NCBI RefSeq assembly: GCF_900604315.1
Contig: NZ_LR026978.1
Location: 945,063-1,009,062 of the forward strand
Length of the DNA: 64,000 nt
Reading direction: 5' to 3'
From: [Erwinia] mediterraneensis
GTDB taxonomy: Bacteria > Pseudomonadota > Gammaproteobacteria > Enterobacterales > Enterobacteriaceae
The position numbers and the translations under genes are program-made. Positions 1 to 8,398 of the stretch are shown in pieces. Every line of letters begins with the position of its first letter. Within the stretch, counting starts at the first letter, position 1. The notes beneath the pieces are model-generated. The model saw only the letters and a list, made by a program, of their open reading frames with translations, did no database searches and had not been told where the DNA came from.

Positions 1-469
1 CATGCATCTCTTTTTTCCCCTCCAGCAACTGCGCCGCCTGCAACACCCGGCGGCGATCGGCCTCGGTCGGCACCATACGCGCCAGGATCTCCGGCGGCTC
101 GACCGCCAGCAGAATCCGCGTGCCCGATTTCAGAATATCCAGCTGCTCCGGCGAAAACAGCAGAGTCATTAAATCGAGCACCAGGTCGCTCTCTTTCAGC
201 GCCGCAATGGCCGCGCGATTGCCGGTCAGCGGCGTGGTGCCCAGATAGGCCAGGCTGTCACGGCTGTGCGACTTTTCACCATTGACAGCGGGCAGATCAA
301 GGCGGTTAACGCGTGCGCCCAGCGCAGCGGCAGCGATGCACGCGGTACGCAGCGTTTGCGGATGGGTGGTGTCACTGGTCAACAGCGTGACAATCTGGTC
401 AGCCTGTAAACCGGAAAGCGTCAGAACCTGATGCCAGGCCTGGATCATCTCATTATCACTGATAGCCAC
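1..469 (-). CDS. nicX: 2,5-dihydroxypyridine 5,6-dioxygenase NicX (N-terminal part, runs off the left edge)
   Basis: The first 156 codons of a minus-strand gene are present; the rest lies beyond base 1. The translation aligns with NicX of the Pseudomonas putida aerobic nicotinate pathway: a stretch on DTALTGN-type residues, then LLFSPEQLDILKSGTRILL and VEPPEILARMVPTE, are characteristic. NicX is a non-haem iron enzyme that opens the ring of 2,5-dihydroxypyridine to N-formylmaleamate. I place the start at a GTG (469-467) with AGGAG six bases upstream; a first ATG lies seven codons further in. It is the last visible gene of the nicC-nicE-nicD-nicX run and follows nicD by 16 bases. Family identity is secure from sequence; function in this strain is inferred. 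Confidence 0.85.
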   Translation of the reverse strand, partial: MAISDNEMIQAWHQVLTLSGLQADQIVTLLTSDTTHPQTLRTACIAAAALGARVNRLDLPAVNGEKSHSRDSLAYLGTTPLTGNRAAIAALKESDLVLDLMTLLFSPEQLDILKSGTRILLAVEPPEILARMVPTEADRRRVLQAAQLLEGKKEMH

Positions 470-485
470 AGTCAGCTCCTCGTCA

Positions 486-1292
486 TCAAACAGATGTACC
501 TAAGAAATCACCAAAAGCGGCATAAAAGCCCGCTTCATCATCCCACGGGATCATATGCCCCGCGTCTGCCACGCGCGCTACGCTCAGCTGCGGCAGTTGC
601 GCACGTAGCTCTTGCTCTTCGGACGGCAGAATCACCTCCGCCCCACCCGCGATAATCAGATGCACCGGCACTCTGATACGCGGCAGATCCTGATGAATAT
701 CATCCTGCTGGAAACCGGCAAAACTGGTGCGCACGGCGCGTTCATCGCAGGTATGCAACCACTCGGCACGCAAGCGGCGTTGCTCCAGGCTCCAGGAGGG
801 ACAGAAAGCGCGCATCGCCTCCGCGTCCATGCCCTGCGTCGCCTGACGGATCGAGTCGATATACCAGCTCAGCTGCGCCGGATAGGGGCGTCGACCGGGG
901 CCGGAGACCGGCGGATCCACCAGCACCAGGCGTTCCAGCGCTGCGGGCTGATGCCGACTCGCCATGCGCAGCGCAATACGTCCGCCCATGGAGTGGCCGA
1001 TCACCGCGAAGCGCTCCAGTTGCAGCGCCACAGCAAATGCGGCAATGTCGTCCGCCTGCGCATCCAGACTGTAATCCAGCGTCTCGCCCGCGCTGGAGAG
1101 CCCGCGCCCGCGCACATCCAGCAGATAAACGTCAAAGTTTTCGCCCAGCCGCTCGCCCACAAAACCCCAGGTAATCGCCGGGCTGGTGATACCGGGGATC
1201 AGCAGCAGCGGCAACCCCTTGCCGCCATAGCGCAGATAGTGCTGGCGAATACCGTTGGCCTGAATATGTGCACCATATAAAAACTGACTCAT
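486..1292 (-). CDS. nicD: N-formylmaleamate deformylase (alpha/beta hydrolase)
   Basis: The 268-residue protein is an alpha/beta-hydrolase with the nucleophile elbow GHSMGG (Ser101), an Asp at 126 in VLVDPP and a His at 246 in DAGHMIPWDD. These fit the Ser-Asp-His triad described for P. putida NicD (266 aa), which removes formate from N-formylmaleamate to give maleamate. A longer in-frame opening upstream exists, but the ATG at 1292 has AAGGAG seven bases before it and matches the family length. The gene starts 12 bases after the nicE stop, so the nicE end overlaps its ribosome site, which suggests coupled translation. The nearest alternative is a generic alpha/beta hydrolase; neighbours nicE and nicX argue for NicD. 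Confidence 0.85.
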   Translation of the reverse strand: MSQFLYGAHIQANGIRQHYLRYGGKGLPLLLIPGITSPAITWGFVGERLGENFDVYLLDVRGRGLSSAGETLDYSLDAQADDIAAFAVALQLERFAVIGHSMGGRIALRMASRHQPAALERLVLVDPPVSGPGRRPYPAQLSWYIDSIRQATQGMDAEAMRAFCPSWSLEQRRLRAEWLHTCDERAVRTSFAGFQQDDIHQDLPRIRVPVHLIIAGGAEVILPSEEQELRAQLPQLSVARVADAGHMIPWDDEAGFYAAFGDFLGTSV

Positions 1293-1303
1293 GTCGCTCT
1301 CCT

Positions 1304-2056
1304 TCAGTAAGCGCCGGACAGCAATGCCCCTGCGCCCGGCACTATGGGTTCCAGCTCCAGCGCCTTTAACAGGGCGTAGGTGGTGGCGACAGCGGCAGTG
1401 ACGACCGGCTTGCCGGTCAGGGCTTCCACCTGTGCCACCACCGGCAGCGACGGCATCTGCACGCAGGCGGAGAGCACGATGACATCGATCCCTTCGAGGT
1501 TCATCTCCGTGACAATGCCCGGCAACAGACGGGGATCGTGACGGCCTACCGCCAGGTTGTCGGGGATCTCCAGCGCCCGCCATGTCACCACCTCAATCCC
1601 CTCAGCGGCGATATAATCCACCACCAGTTGCGTCAGCGGTTTCATGTAGGGTGCCACCAGGGCGATACGGCGGGCGTTTAACACTTTTAAGGCGTCTACC
1701 AGCGCGCCGGCGCTGGTGATCACGGGTGCTGGCGCCTGATTACTGGCGGTTTGCTGTTGCAGGCGCTGTTCCGACTGGCGGTGATAGCCTTTGCCCATCG
1801 ACATAATGGCCACCAGGCAGGCATAGCCCAGCACGTCGACCCGGGCGTCGGATAGCTCCAGCGCGCAGCGGTCCGACTCCGCATCCATGGCGGCCAGCTC
1901 CTCTTTCTGCACTGTTTTCATGCGCATCCGGCTGGAGTGAAAGGTGAATCTCTCCGGACGAATCTGTTGTCGCGCCAGCAACATCGCCGGCACTTCCGTT
2001 TCCATGGTGGTGTTGGAGCTGGGAACAATTTGTCCGATACGAAAGGTCTTTTTCAT
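1304..2056 (-). CDS. nicE: Maleate isomerase (Asp/Glu racemase superfamily)
   Basis: This 250-residue cytosolic protein belongs to the maleate isomerase/arylmalonate decarboxylase branch of the Asp/Glu racemase superfamily. The two catalytic cysteines expected for the family are visible: Cys80 in GYACLVAIMSMG and Cys198 in VLSACVQMPSLP. The N-terminal VPSSNTTMETE is the usual substrate carboxylate-binding segment. It isomerises maleate to fumarate, the last step of nicotinate breakdown before the TCA cycle. The length equals that of P. putida NicE. It sits 60 bases after nicC, with no obvious strong Shine-Dalgarno before its ATG. Maleamate amidohydrolase (nicF), needed between nicD and nicE, is not in the window and may lie to the left. 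Confidence 0.87.
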   Translation of the reverse strand: MKKTFRIGQIVPSSNTTMETEVPAMLLARQQIRPERFTFHSSRMRMKTVQKEELAAMDAESDRCALELSDARVDVLGYACLVAIMSMGKGYHRQSEQRLQQQTASNQAPAPVITSAGALVDALKVLNARRIALVAPYMKPLTQLVVDYIAAEGIEVVTWRALEIPDNLAVGRHDPRLLPGIVTEMNLEGIDVIVLSACVQMPSLPVVAQVEALTGKPVVTAAVATTYALLKALELEPIVPGAGALLSGAY

Positions 2057-2116
2057 GGTGATTCCCGTCGCAGTAATAAAGGTCTTGCCTGACCACCCGG
2101 CCAGGCCCGGTTGCGG

Positions 2117-3349
2117 TTAAGCAGAGATCGCTTCGGCATCAAAGCGTTCGCGGCAGCGGGTGGCGTCATATTCATAAATCCACTCGGCACGAATCCCTAC
2201 CGCATTGGGGTTTTTCGCCTGTTCCTGTTGGTAGGCCAGATCGCGCTGCCGCAGCTCTTCGGGGGAAGAAAGGTGATAGGTGCGGCCGCGTTCACGGGCC
2301 TGCAGCTGCACCTGAGACGTGCGCGGACGCCGCTCGGCCTCATAGGCGGCCAGCGCGGTGCTGAGATCGCCCTTGTAGTGCGCCAGGGCCTGCGCCAGTA
2401 CGTAGCCATCCTCGATGGCCATCGCCGCTCCCTGGGAGAGAAAAGGCAGCATCGGATGCGCGGCATCGCCCAACAGCGTGGCGTGATTCACGGACCACTG
2501 CGCCATCGGATCATGGTCAAACAGCCCCCATTTAAAGGTCTGGGCAGGATCGGTGCGTTCAAACAGCTGAATCAGGTTTGGATGCCAGCCCTGGTAGGCA
2601 TCAAGTAACTCTGCGGTGGAACTGGCTTCCGTCCATGACTCTTTGACCCACTCCGCCGCTTCCGCCACCGCCACGATATTCACCGCCTTGCCTCCTTTGA
2701 CGTAGTAAGTCACCACATGCGCGGAGGGGCCCATCCAGAAAGAGGCCCAGGGACCGACAAACGGCAGCGGATGCTCTTCAACCGGCACCAGCGCACGCCA
2801 GCACATATGGCCGGTGAACTGCGGCTTTTCATTGCCCCATAGCGCGTTACGCACCACCGAATGGATACCGTCTGCCCCGACAATCAGGTCGGCTTCATAA
2901 GTGCTGCCATCGGCAAAGTACGCCGTTGCCGACCCGGCGTTTTGCTGTAAATCCGTGCACTGCGCATTGAAGGTCACCTTTTCCGTCGGAATATCCGCCA
3001 CTAACATGGTGTGCAGATCGGCGCGGTGGACATGGTAGAACTCGGCACCATAAAGATCGGGACAGGTGGATTTCAGCGGCGTACGGAAGAGTTCATGCGC
3101 GCTTTCCCAGTTAAGCCCTACCATCGCCTCCGGCAGAAAACCTACCTGCTGCAAGCTCTCCGCCAGCCCCAGCGCTTTCAGCACCTTTACCGCATTCGGC
3201 GTCATCTGCACTCCGGCTCCCACTTCGCCAAATGCCGCCGCCCGCTCAAACAGGTGAAAATCGATGCCCTGCTGTTGCAGGCTGCGCGCCAAGGCCACGC
3301 CGCCAATTCCTCCACCAATAATGCCAACACGTAATTTCTGGCTCATCAT
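2117..3349 (-). CDS. nicC: FAD-dependent aromatic monooxygenase, probable 6-hydroxynicotinate 3-monooxygenase
   Basis: The 410-residue protein is a group A flavoprotein hydroxylase. It shows the dinucleotide-binding GIIGGGIGG (residues 9-17), the DG motif GADG (158-161) and the GD motif GDAAHP (294-299). NicC hydroxylates and decarboxylates 6-hydroxynicotinate to 2,5-dihydroxypyridine using NADH and oxygen. The assignment comes from operon context with nicE, nicD and nicX. The sequence, including a C-terminal AEWIYEYDA segment, also resembles salicylate and 3-hydroxybenzoate hydroxylases, so the substrate is less certain than the family. Two consecutive ATGs (3349, 3346) follow AGGATGGA. An operator-like inverted repeat ends only 11 bases upstream. 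Confidence 0.75.
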   Translation of the reverse strand: MMSQKLRVGIIGGGIGGVALARSLQQQGIDFHLFERAAAFGEVGAGVQMTPNAVKVLKALGLAESLQQVGFLPEAMVGLNWESAHELFRTPLKSTCPDLYGAEFYHVHRADLHTMLVADIPTEKVTFNAQCTDLQQNAGSATAYFADGSTYEADLIVGADGIHSVVRNALWGNEKPQFTGHMCWRALVPVEEHPLPFVGPWASFWMGPSAHVVTYYVKGGKAVNIVAVAEAAEWVKESWTEASSTAELLDAYQGWHPNLIQLFERTDPAQTFKWGLFDHDPMAQWSVNHATLLGDAAHPMLPFLSQGAAMAIEDGYVLAQALAHYKGDLSTALAAYEAERRPRTSQVQLQARERGRTYHLSSPEELRQRDLAYQQEQAKNPNAVGIRAEWIYEYDATRCRERFDAEAISA

Positions 3350-3359
3350 CTTCCATCCT

Positions 3360-3381
3360 ATTAAATAAGCAGTTAATTAAT
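3360..3381 (-). promoter_or_regulatory. Operator-like inverted repeat before nicC
   Basis: Read on the minus strand, the 22 bases consist of ATTAATTAAC, a variable TG, then CTTATTTAAT. The same two 10-base blocks around CA occur at 7964-7985 before the transporter operon, so 20 of 22 bases agree. The AT-rich partly palindromic form suits a MarR- or TetR-type repressor. NicR of Pseudomonas and BpsR of Bordetella are MarR-family regulators of nic genes, but no regulator gene is in the window. The site ends 11 bases before the nicC start, so it would overlap a promoter or the leader. Confidence 0.6.
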
Positions 3382-3409
3382 TAAGACCCTTTTTTGTCAG
3401 GCTGACGCC

Positions 3410-4135
3410 TTACCCGCCCAGATAGGCGTTGAGTAACTCTTTATCCGCCAGCAGCGTGGCTGAATCGGCATGGGCCACAATACGCCCGGTTTCCAGCACA
3501 TAAGCCCGGGAGGCGATGGAAAGCGCGTTATACACGTTCTGCTCTACAATCAGCGCCGTCACGCCATGCTGGTTGATTTCGCGTATCACATCAAACACCT
3601 CATCAGCCATTTTTGGCGACAGGCCAAGGCTCGGCTCGTCCAGCAGCAGCAGTTTCGGCTCCGACATCAGCGCGCGGGCAATCGCCAGCATCTGCTGTTC
3701 GCCGCCGCTCAGGGTGCCCGCCAGTTGCTTGCGTCTTTCACGCAGACGCGGAAAACGATGAAACGCCATGCCGACCCGCTCCTCTACCTCTTTGCCTGAG
3801 CGGCAGAGGTAAGCGCCCATCATCAGATTTTCATGCACGCTCATGGTGGGCCAGACATGCCGCTCTTCGGGACAATGCGCGATACCGGCGGCGACAATGC
3901 GTTCGCTCGCCCAGCCGCCAATGGCCTTTTCCTGCCAGTGAATGCTGCCGCTTTTCGGCTTCAGCAAGCCGGAAATCGCCCGCAACGTGGTGCTTTTCCC
4001 CGCCCCGTTCGCACCGATAAGCGCAATAATTTCGCCGCGCTGGATGGTCATATCGATACCGTGCAGCGCCGTGGCGTTACCGTAAGCCGCCTGCATCCCG
4101 CTGATTTTTAACAGGCTTGTCTCGTTCATCGTCAT
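3410..4135 (-). CDS. ABC transporter ATPase, LivF type
   Basis: The 241-residue cytosolic ATPase has Walker A GANGAGKST near residue 40, the signature LSGGEQQ, Walker B LLLLDEPS and a late GRIVAHA segment, as in LivF. It would work with the LivG-type ATPase encoded just upstream to drive import by the two permeases. Its ATG overlaps the stop of that gene by four bases (ATGA), so translation is coupled. It is the last gene of the five-gene importer operon and is separated from nicC by the AT-rich operator region. The substrate cannot be read from an ATPase; pathway context suggests nicotinate, 6-hydroxynicotinate or a related aromatic acid. Confidence 0.88.
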   Translation of the reverse strand: MTMNETSLLKISGMQAAYGNATALHGIDMTIQRGEIIALIGANGAGKSTTLRAISGLLKPKSGSIHWQEKAIGGWASERIVAAGIAHCPEERHVWPTMSVHENLMMGAYLCRSGKEVEERVGMAFHRFPRLRERRKQLAGTLSGGEQQMLAIARALMSEPKLLLLDEPSLGLSPKMADEVFDVIREINQHGVTALIVEQNVYNALSIASRAYVLETGRIVAHADSATLLADKELLNAYLGG

Positions 4136-4914
4136 GCGCTCGCCTTCCCCAGATAAGCTTCGATCACCTGCGGATGGCGCTGCACCTCGGCAGGCGTCCC
4201 CTCAGTTAACTTCTGTCCAAAGTTCATCACCACCAGCCGGTGACAGATCTCCATCATCAGATGCATGTTGTGTTCAACAATGACGATCGAAGCCACCTGC
4301 GCGCCCAGCAGACGCTGTAAGATATGACCAAACAGACGCGCCTCCTGACTGTTGAGACCCGCCGCCGGTTCATCCAGCATCAACAAACGCGGTTTGGCCG
4401 CCACCGCCACGGCCACCTCCAGCAGACGTAGCTCGCCGCAGGAGAGCACGCTGGCGGGGGTATTCATGCGTTGCCCCAGCCCCATAAGCTCAAGAATGCT
4501 GGCGGCGCTCGCACGTACCTCCTGTTCGGTGCGACGCACATGCGCGCGCGGAAAGAAAGTGTCCATCAGCGACTGTCTGGCCGCCAGATAGTGCCCCGCC
4601 AGCACATTTTCAAAGGCGGTTAATGACTTCAGTACGTTGGTTTTTTGAAAGCTGCGCACCAGCCCGTGCCGGGCGATCACATGAGGCGCATTGCCGGTAA
4701 TCGTTTTGTCGGCAAACAGCACCCTGCCACTGTCGGGCTTGTAAAAGCCGGTAATCAGGTTAAAACAGGTGGTCTTGCCCGCACCGTTCGGGCCAATCAG
4801 CCCCACCAGCTCACCGGCGTGAACATCAAAGCTGATATCCTGTACCGCTTTCAGCCCGCCAAAGGTTTTGCACAGCCCCTGCACCGACAGTAAAGGTTGG
4901 GAAGAAGTGGTCAT
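4132..4914 (-). CDS. ABC transporter ATPase, LivG type
   Basis: The 260-residue protein carries Walker A GPNGAGKTT around residue 42, the LivG-type VRSFQKTNVLKSLTAFENVLAG segment in pieces, a signature that reads LSCGELRLLE rather than the usual LSGGxQ, and Walker B LLMLDEPAAGLN. LivG subunits commonly have LAYGxQR-like signatures, so this variation is within the family. It pairs with the LivF-type ATPase downstream (four-base overlap) and overlaps the permease gene upstream by four bases. Both overlaps indicate one transcript with fixed subunit ratios. Confidence 0.88.
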   Translation of the reverse strand: MTTSSQPLLSVQGLCKTFGGLKAVQDISFDVHAGELVGLIGPNGAGKTTCFNLITGFYKPDSGRVLFADKTITGNAPHVIARHGLVRSFQKTNVLKSLTAFENVLAGHYLAARQSLMDTFFPRAHVRRTEQEVRASAASILELMGLGQRMNTPASVLSCGELRLLEVAVAVAAKPRLLMLDEPAAGLNSQEARLFGHILQRLLGAQVASIVIVEHNMHLMMEICHRLVVMNFGQKLTEGTPAEVQRHPQVIEAYLGKASA

Positions 4915-5897
4915 ATGGTTTTCTCCTGCTGCACCGGCGTTGCGGGGATAGCTGCCGCGCGGCGATGTTGTTCCCGGCGCTGCGTCAGGAAGCCCATCAG
5001 CCCTTTGGGCAGGAACAGCACCACCGCCATCACAATCAGGCCGAAGATGGACATGCGCAGCTCCTGCATTTCGCGCAGATACTCACTGAGCAGCGTGACC
5101 ACCAGTGCGCCAATCACCGGCCCCACCAGGGTACTTTTCCCGCCCAGCAGCACCATAATGATCATTGTCACCATAAAGCTGAACTGGAAGACGTCGACGC
5201 CGACAAAGGTGATGTAGTGGGCATATAAACCGCCCGCCAGACCGGCCAGAAAGGCGCCCAACACAAAGGCTTTCAGCGCATAAGCGAAGGGCCAGATGCC
5301 AACCGACTGTGCCACATAGCGGTTTTCCCGTACGGTGACGGCCGCACGTCCCTGGCTGGAATAAACAAAACGGTAGATCAGATAGAGCGCGATGGCGGCC
5401 ATCAGCAGCGCCAGATAGTAATAGCTGCGCTTAATGTCCAGTGCCGACAGACTCGCCATCACCGCGGGCTGCGCGATACCGGCGATGCCCATCGGGCCAT
5501 TGGTCACTTCTATCCAGTTATTCGCCACAATACGCAGCGCTTCCGCAAAGGCCAGGGTGATAATCACAAAATAGGGACCGCGCAGACGCAGCGTAATTGC
5601 GCCAATCAGGGCCCCGGAGAGCGCGGCGACCAGTCCTGCCGCAGGCAGCGTCAGCCACAGCGGCCAGTGAAAGTGAGTCGCCAGCAACGCTGATGAATAA
5701 GCCCCCAGCCCCAGAAAAGCGGTATGACCAAGGGAGAACTCGCCGATATACCCCAGGGTCAGGTTCAGGCTGCTGGCGAGGATGACGTAAAACAGCACCA
5801 TCACGCCGATGTGCAGCAGGTATTGATCGCGCACCAGTAACGGAAAGAGTGCGGCCAACAGCCCCAGCAGCAACAGCGTGTTACGTTCAAATTTCAT
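4911..5897 (-). CDS. Branched-chain amino acid-type ABC permease, LivM type
   Basis: This is a hydrophobic inner-membrane permease of 328 residues with roughly nine or ten predicted membrane spans and the family segment NLTLGYIGEFSLGHTAFLGLGAY. The late stretch VDVFQFSFMVTMIIMVLLGG is also typical of LivM. I use the ATG at 5897, preceded by GAGAGGG, giving MKFERNT; a longer frame opens 36 bases earlier but would overlap the preceding permease gene. The start lies one base after the LivH-type stop. It would form the heterodimeric channel with the LivH-type protein. Confidence 0.87.
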   Translation of the reverse strand: MKFERNTLLLLGLLAALFPLLVRDQYLLHIGVMVLFYVILASSLNLTLGYIGEFSLGHTAFLGLGAYSSALLATHFHWPLWLTLPAAGLVAALSGALIGAITLRLRGPYFVIITLAFAEALRIVANNWIEVTNGPMGIAGIAQPAVMASLSALDIKRSYYYLALLMAAIALYLIYRFVYSSQGRAAVTVRENRYVAQSVGIWPFAYALKAFVLGAFLAGLAGGLYAHYITFVGVDVFQFSFMVTMIIMVLLGGKSTLVGPVIGALVVTLLSEYLREMQELRMSIFGLIVMAVVLFLPKGLMGFLTQRREQHRRAAAIPATPVQQEKTI

Positions 5898-5898
5898 G

Positions 5899-6771
5899 TT
5901 ATGCCCTCTCTGCGCGCGCTGAAAACAGACCATAGGGTCTGAAGATCAGCATCAGGATCACTATCAGGAAGCCAATGATGTCCACCATGCCGCTGGAGAT
6001 ATAGCCGCCCCACATCGCCTCGGCGATGCCCAGCAGCAGCCCGCCGATGATCGCTCCGGCAAAACTGCCCATCCCGCCAAGGATCACCACCACAAAGGCT
6101 TTCAGACTTACCAGCCCGCCGACAGAAACCTGCGTCGAGTAAATCGCCCCCAGCAGCATACCGGCGCTGGCGGCCAGCACAGTACCCATGGCAAAAGTGC
6201 TGGCATAGATATGCGAAATTTTGATGCCAACCAGCTGTGCCGCCATGGGATCCTGGAAAGTGGCGCGCATCGCCCGCCCGGTGCGGGTCTTTTTGATAAT
6301 CAGATGGGCGCCCAGGATCAACAGGGCGCAGACCGCTACCGCAAACAGCCGCATTTCGGTCAGCACCACCGGCCCGATAAACACTGGTGCGTCCGGCACC
6401 GGCCCGGTGATTTTTTGTGGCGTGGTGCCCGCCAGCAGCAGCGCGGTATTGGTCAGGAAAATGGAGAGCCCGATGGTCAACAGAATCCCCGGCTCCTCAG
6501 ACTGACCGCGTACCCGCTCGATCAACAAGCGATCCACCAGCCAGCCAAACGCTGCCATCGTGGCGGCGACCACCAGCAGACCGGTGAAAAAGTTGAGTCC
6601 GAGCGTGTGCGTGACAAACCAGCCCAGCATGCCCCCCATCATATAAAACTCGCCATGCGCGAAGTTAACCACGCGCATCAGGCCAAATATCAGCGTCAGC
6701 CCCAGTGCCGATAAGGCATAAAAGGTGCCGCTCACCAGGCCATTCGCGAGGAATTGTAAAAAGAGATCCAT
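5899..6771 (-). CDS. Branched-chain amino acid-type ABC permease, LivH type
   Basis: The 290-residue membrane protein begins with GLVSGTFYALSALGLTLIFG and RVVNFAHGEFYMMG, both hallmark LivH segments, and has about eight hydrophobic spans. The EAA-like cytoplasmic loop is around GRAMRATFQDPMAAQLVGI. It forms the membrane channel with the LivM-type subunit. It starts two bases after the stop of the binding-protein gene, which places it second in the operon. The family includes importers of amino acids, urea, amides and aromatic acids, so substrate is inferred only from the adjacent nic genes. Confidence 0.87.
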   Translation of the reverse strand: MDLFLQFLANGLVSGTFYALSALGLTLIFGLMRVVNFAHGEFYMMGGMLGWFVTHTLGLNFFTGLLVVAATMAAFGWLVDRLLIERVRGQSEEPGILLTIGLSIFLTNTALLLAGTTPQKITGPVPDAPVFIGPVVLTEMRLFAVAVCALLILGAHLIIKKTRTGRAMRATFQDPMAAQLVGIKISHIYASTFAMGTVLAASAGMLLGAIYSTQVSVGGLVSLKAFVVVILGGMGSFAGAIIGGLLLGIAEAMWGGYISSGMVDIIGFLIVILMLIFRPYGLFSARAERA

Positions 6772-6773
6772 GC

Positions 6774-7913
6774 TTACTCCTCCGGCTTCTCGACAGCGGT
6801 GCTGCTGACCACCTCAGGCACCTTATTGCGGATCTGCACCAGAGCGGCATCAAAGCCCCAGGCCTGACCTTTCGCGTTAAAGCGATAGTGGCCGTTCGGC
6901 GCCTGATAATCGGTCTCTTTCAGGCCGGCGATAATCTTCGCGGCGTCGCTGCTGCCTGCGCGCTGTACCGCATCCAGCATAATATGAGTGGCGTTATAGC
7001 CCGCCGCGCCATACTTGCTCGGCATCTGCTGATATTTCGCCTGATAAGCCTTCACAAATTGCTGGTTGCTTTCACCCGGCAGGGTATAGACATAGGGCAC
7101 GGCCGCGTAGATTCCTTCGGAAGCCTCACCCACCAGATTAATAAAATCGGTAGTGGCCCATGAGCCAACACCAAACACATTGATATTGATGCCAAACTCT
7201 TTTAACTGTTTCACCAGAATAGAGCCGTCCTGGGTTTCGGCGGCGATAAAGACGCCATCCGCTTTGGCATTGCGCAGCTTCGCCATCAGCGTGTAGAAAT
7301 CGGTGGCGCCGTGGTCGAAATACTCGGTCATGGCGCTCTGCACACCGTGCGCTTCCAGGTCGCGGGAAAACTCTTTAATGCTGCCCCGCCCCCAGTCATC
7401 ATTCACACCAATATACGCCACACGCTTGAGCTGCAGCTTTTCCGCCAGGATTTTGGCGAAGGCTTTGGCCAGCAGTGCATCGGTTTCCGCAGAGCGGAAG
7501 AAGTAGGGATTATTTTTTTCGGTCAGATCGGCCTGCGAGGAGACACCGGTCAGGAACGGGATTTTGTACTGCTGCGCCAGCGGCATCACGGCGGCCGTGG
7601 CGGAGCTGCAGAAGGCGCCCATCAGCGCCACCACTTTATCTTTCTGGATTAACTTTTCTGCCGCATTAACCGAGTTGGCGGGGCTGCACTGTCCGTCTTC
7701 AATAATCAGCTGCGCCGGTGTGACGCCCGCGCGCTGGTTATACTCCTCCAGCGCCAGCCTGGCGCCTTTGACATACTCGGTACCGTTGTACGCCACGGAG
7801 CCGGTAAGGGGTTCGATCACGCCCAGCCGGATGCCCTCCTGCGCGCATACAGACACAGAAAAGGAAACGGCCATCACAGCCAGGCCCAGCTTGGTAAGTT
7901 TTGATGCACGCAT
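6774..7913 (-). CDS. Periplasmic substrate-binding protein, LivJ/LivK-type ABC importer
   Basis: This 379-residue precursor starts with a signal peptide (about residues 1-24, ending VSVCAQ). The mature part is a type I periplasmic binding fold: IRLGVIEPLTGSVAYNGTEYVKGARLALEEYN, then ALMGAFCSSATAAVMPLAQ and PFLTGVSS, the usual ligand-cleft segments. AGGAG lies seven bases before the ATG at 7913. As the first gene of the importer operon it is next to the upstream operator. A close LivK relation is visible, yet the linkage to nicC, nicE, nicD and nicX suggests an aromatic acid ligand instead of leucine. Confidence 0.87.
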   Translation of the reverse strand: MRASKLTKLGLAVMAVSFSVSVCAQEGIRLGVIEPLTGSVAYNGTEYVKGARLALEEYNQRAGVTPAQLIIEDGQCSPANSVNAAEKLIQKDKVVALMGAFCSSATAAVMPLAQQYKIPFLTGVSSQADLTEKNNPYFFRSAETDALLAKAFAKILAEKLQLKRVAYIGVNDDWGRGSIKEFSRDLEAHGVQSAMTEYFDHGATDFYTLMAKLRNAKADGVFIAAETQDGSILVKQLKEFGININVFGVGSWATTDFINLVGEASEGIYAAVPYVYTLPGESNQQFVKAYQAKYQQMPSKYGAAGYNATHIMLDAVQRAGSSDAAKIIAGLKETDYQAPNGHYRFNAKGQAWGFDAALVQIRNKVPEVVSSTAVEKPEE

Positions 7914-7963
7914 TGCGACGCTCCTGTGTTTATTTCCTTTTTACAAAGGATCATTACCGCTCA

Positions 7964-7985
7964 ATTAATTAACCACTTATTTAAT
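7964..7985 (+). promoter_or_regulatory. Operator-like inverted repeat before the importer operon
   Basis: The plus strand reads ATTAATTAAC, CA, CTTATTTAAT, followed by TAA, which extends the TTAATTAA symmetry on both sides. It matches the site before nicC at 20 of 22 positions. It lies 51 bases upstream of the binding-protein start, a normal position for a repressor over a promoter. The two copies mark the beginnings of the two parts of the nic island. Confidence 0.62.
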
Positions 7986-8398
7986 TAAAGGAGACGCGAA
8001 GATAAGACAACACAATCAATAAGCACTTTTCATGCCAATCTGGTTGAATAAAAAAACGCTTTGATTTAAAACGGGAAAAACAAGAATGCGCTGAATGGTA
8101 AATATTTTGTTAACACTGTGTGGGTGAATATGGTGCAAAAAGCAGCGGCATGCAATCACGGTTGTACTTATTTTGTGCACTGGATCGCAGCCATCCTGAA
8201 AATAGTGCAGCACGGATCAGCATGATAAAAGGGCAAAACCCAGGCTTCATCCATACGCATTCTGCCCGGAACAAGCGTAACGCGTGCTGTTTTATCGCGA
8301 ACCATTACCGGTTGATGAACCGATAACACTCTGAGTACGCCTTGTTCCGGCAAACCTTTGCTTATAAATTGTCCGTGCGGCCTGGAAGAGACAAGAAG
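7986..8398 (+). other. Intergenic region between importer operon and acyltransferase gene
   Basis: About 410 bases of lower GC than the flanks separate the importer operon from the acyltransferase gene. Short open frames here on both strands lack ribosome sites and similarity and are probably not genes. I see no tRNA, clear terminator or repeat. It must hold the acyltransferase promoter, which I cannot place with confidence. Confidence 0.5.

Noticed and set aside
8016..8353. Small frames on both strands between the nic importer and acyltransferase gene
   Set aside because: They overlap one another, lack ribosome sites and have no recognisable domain or signal.
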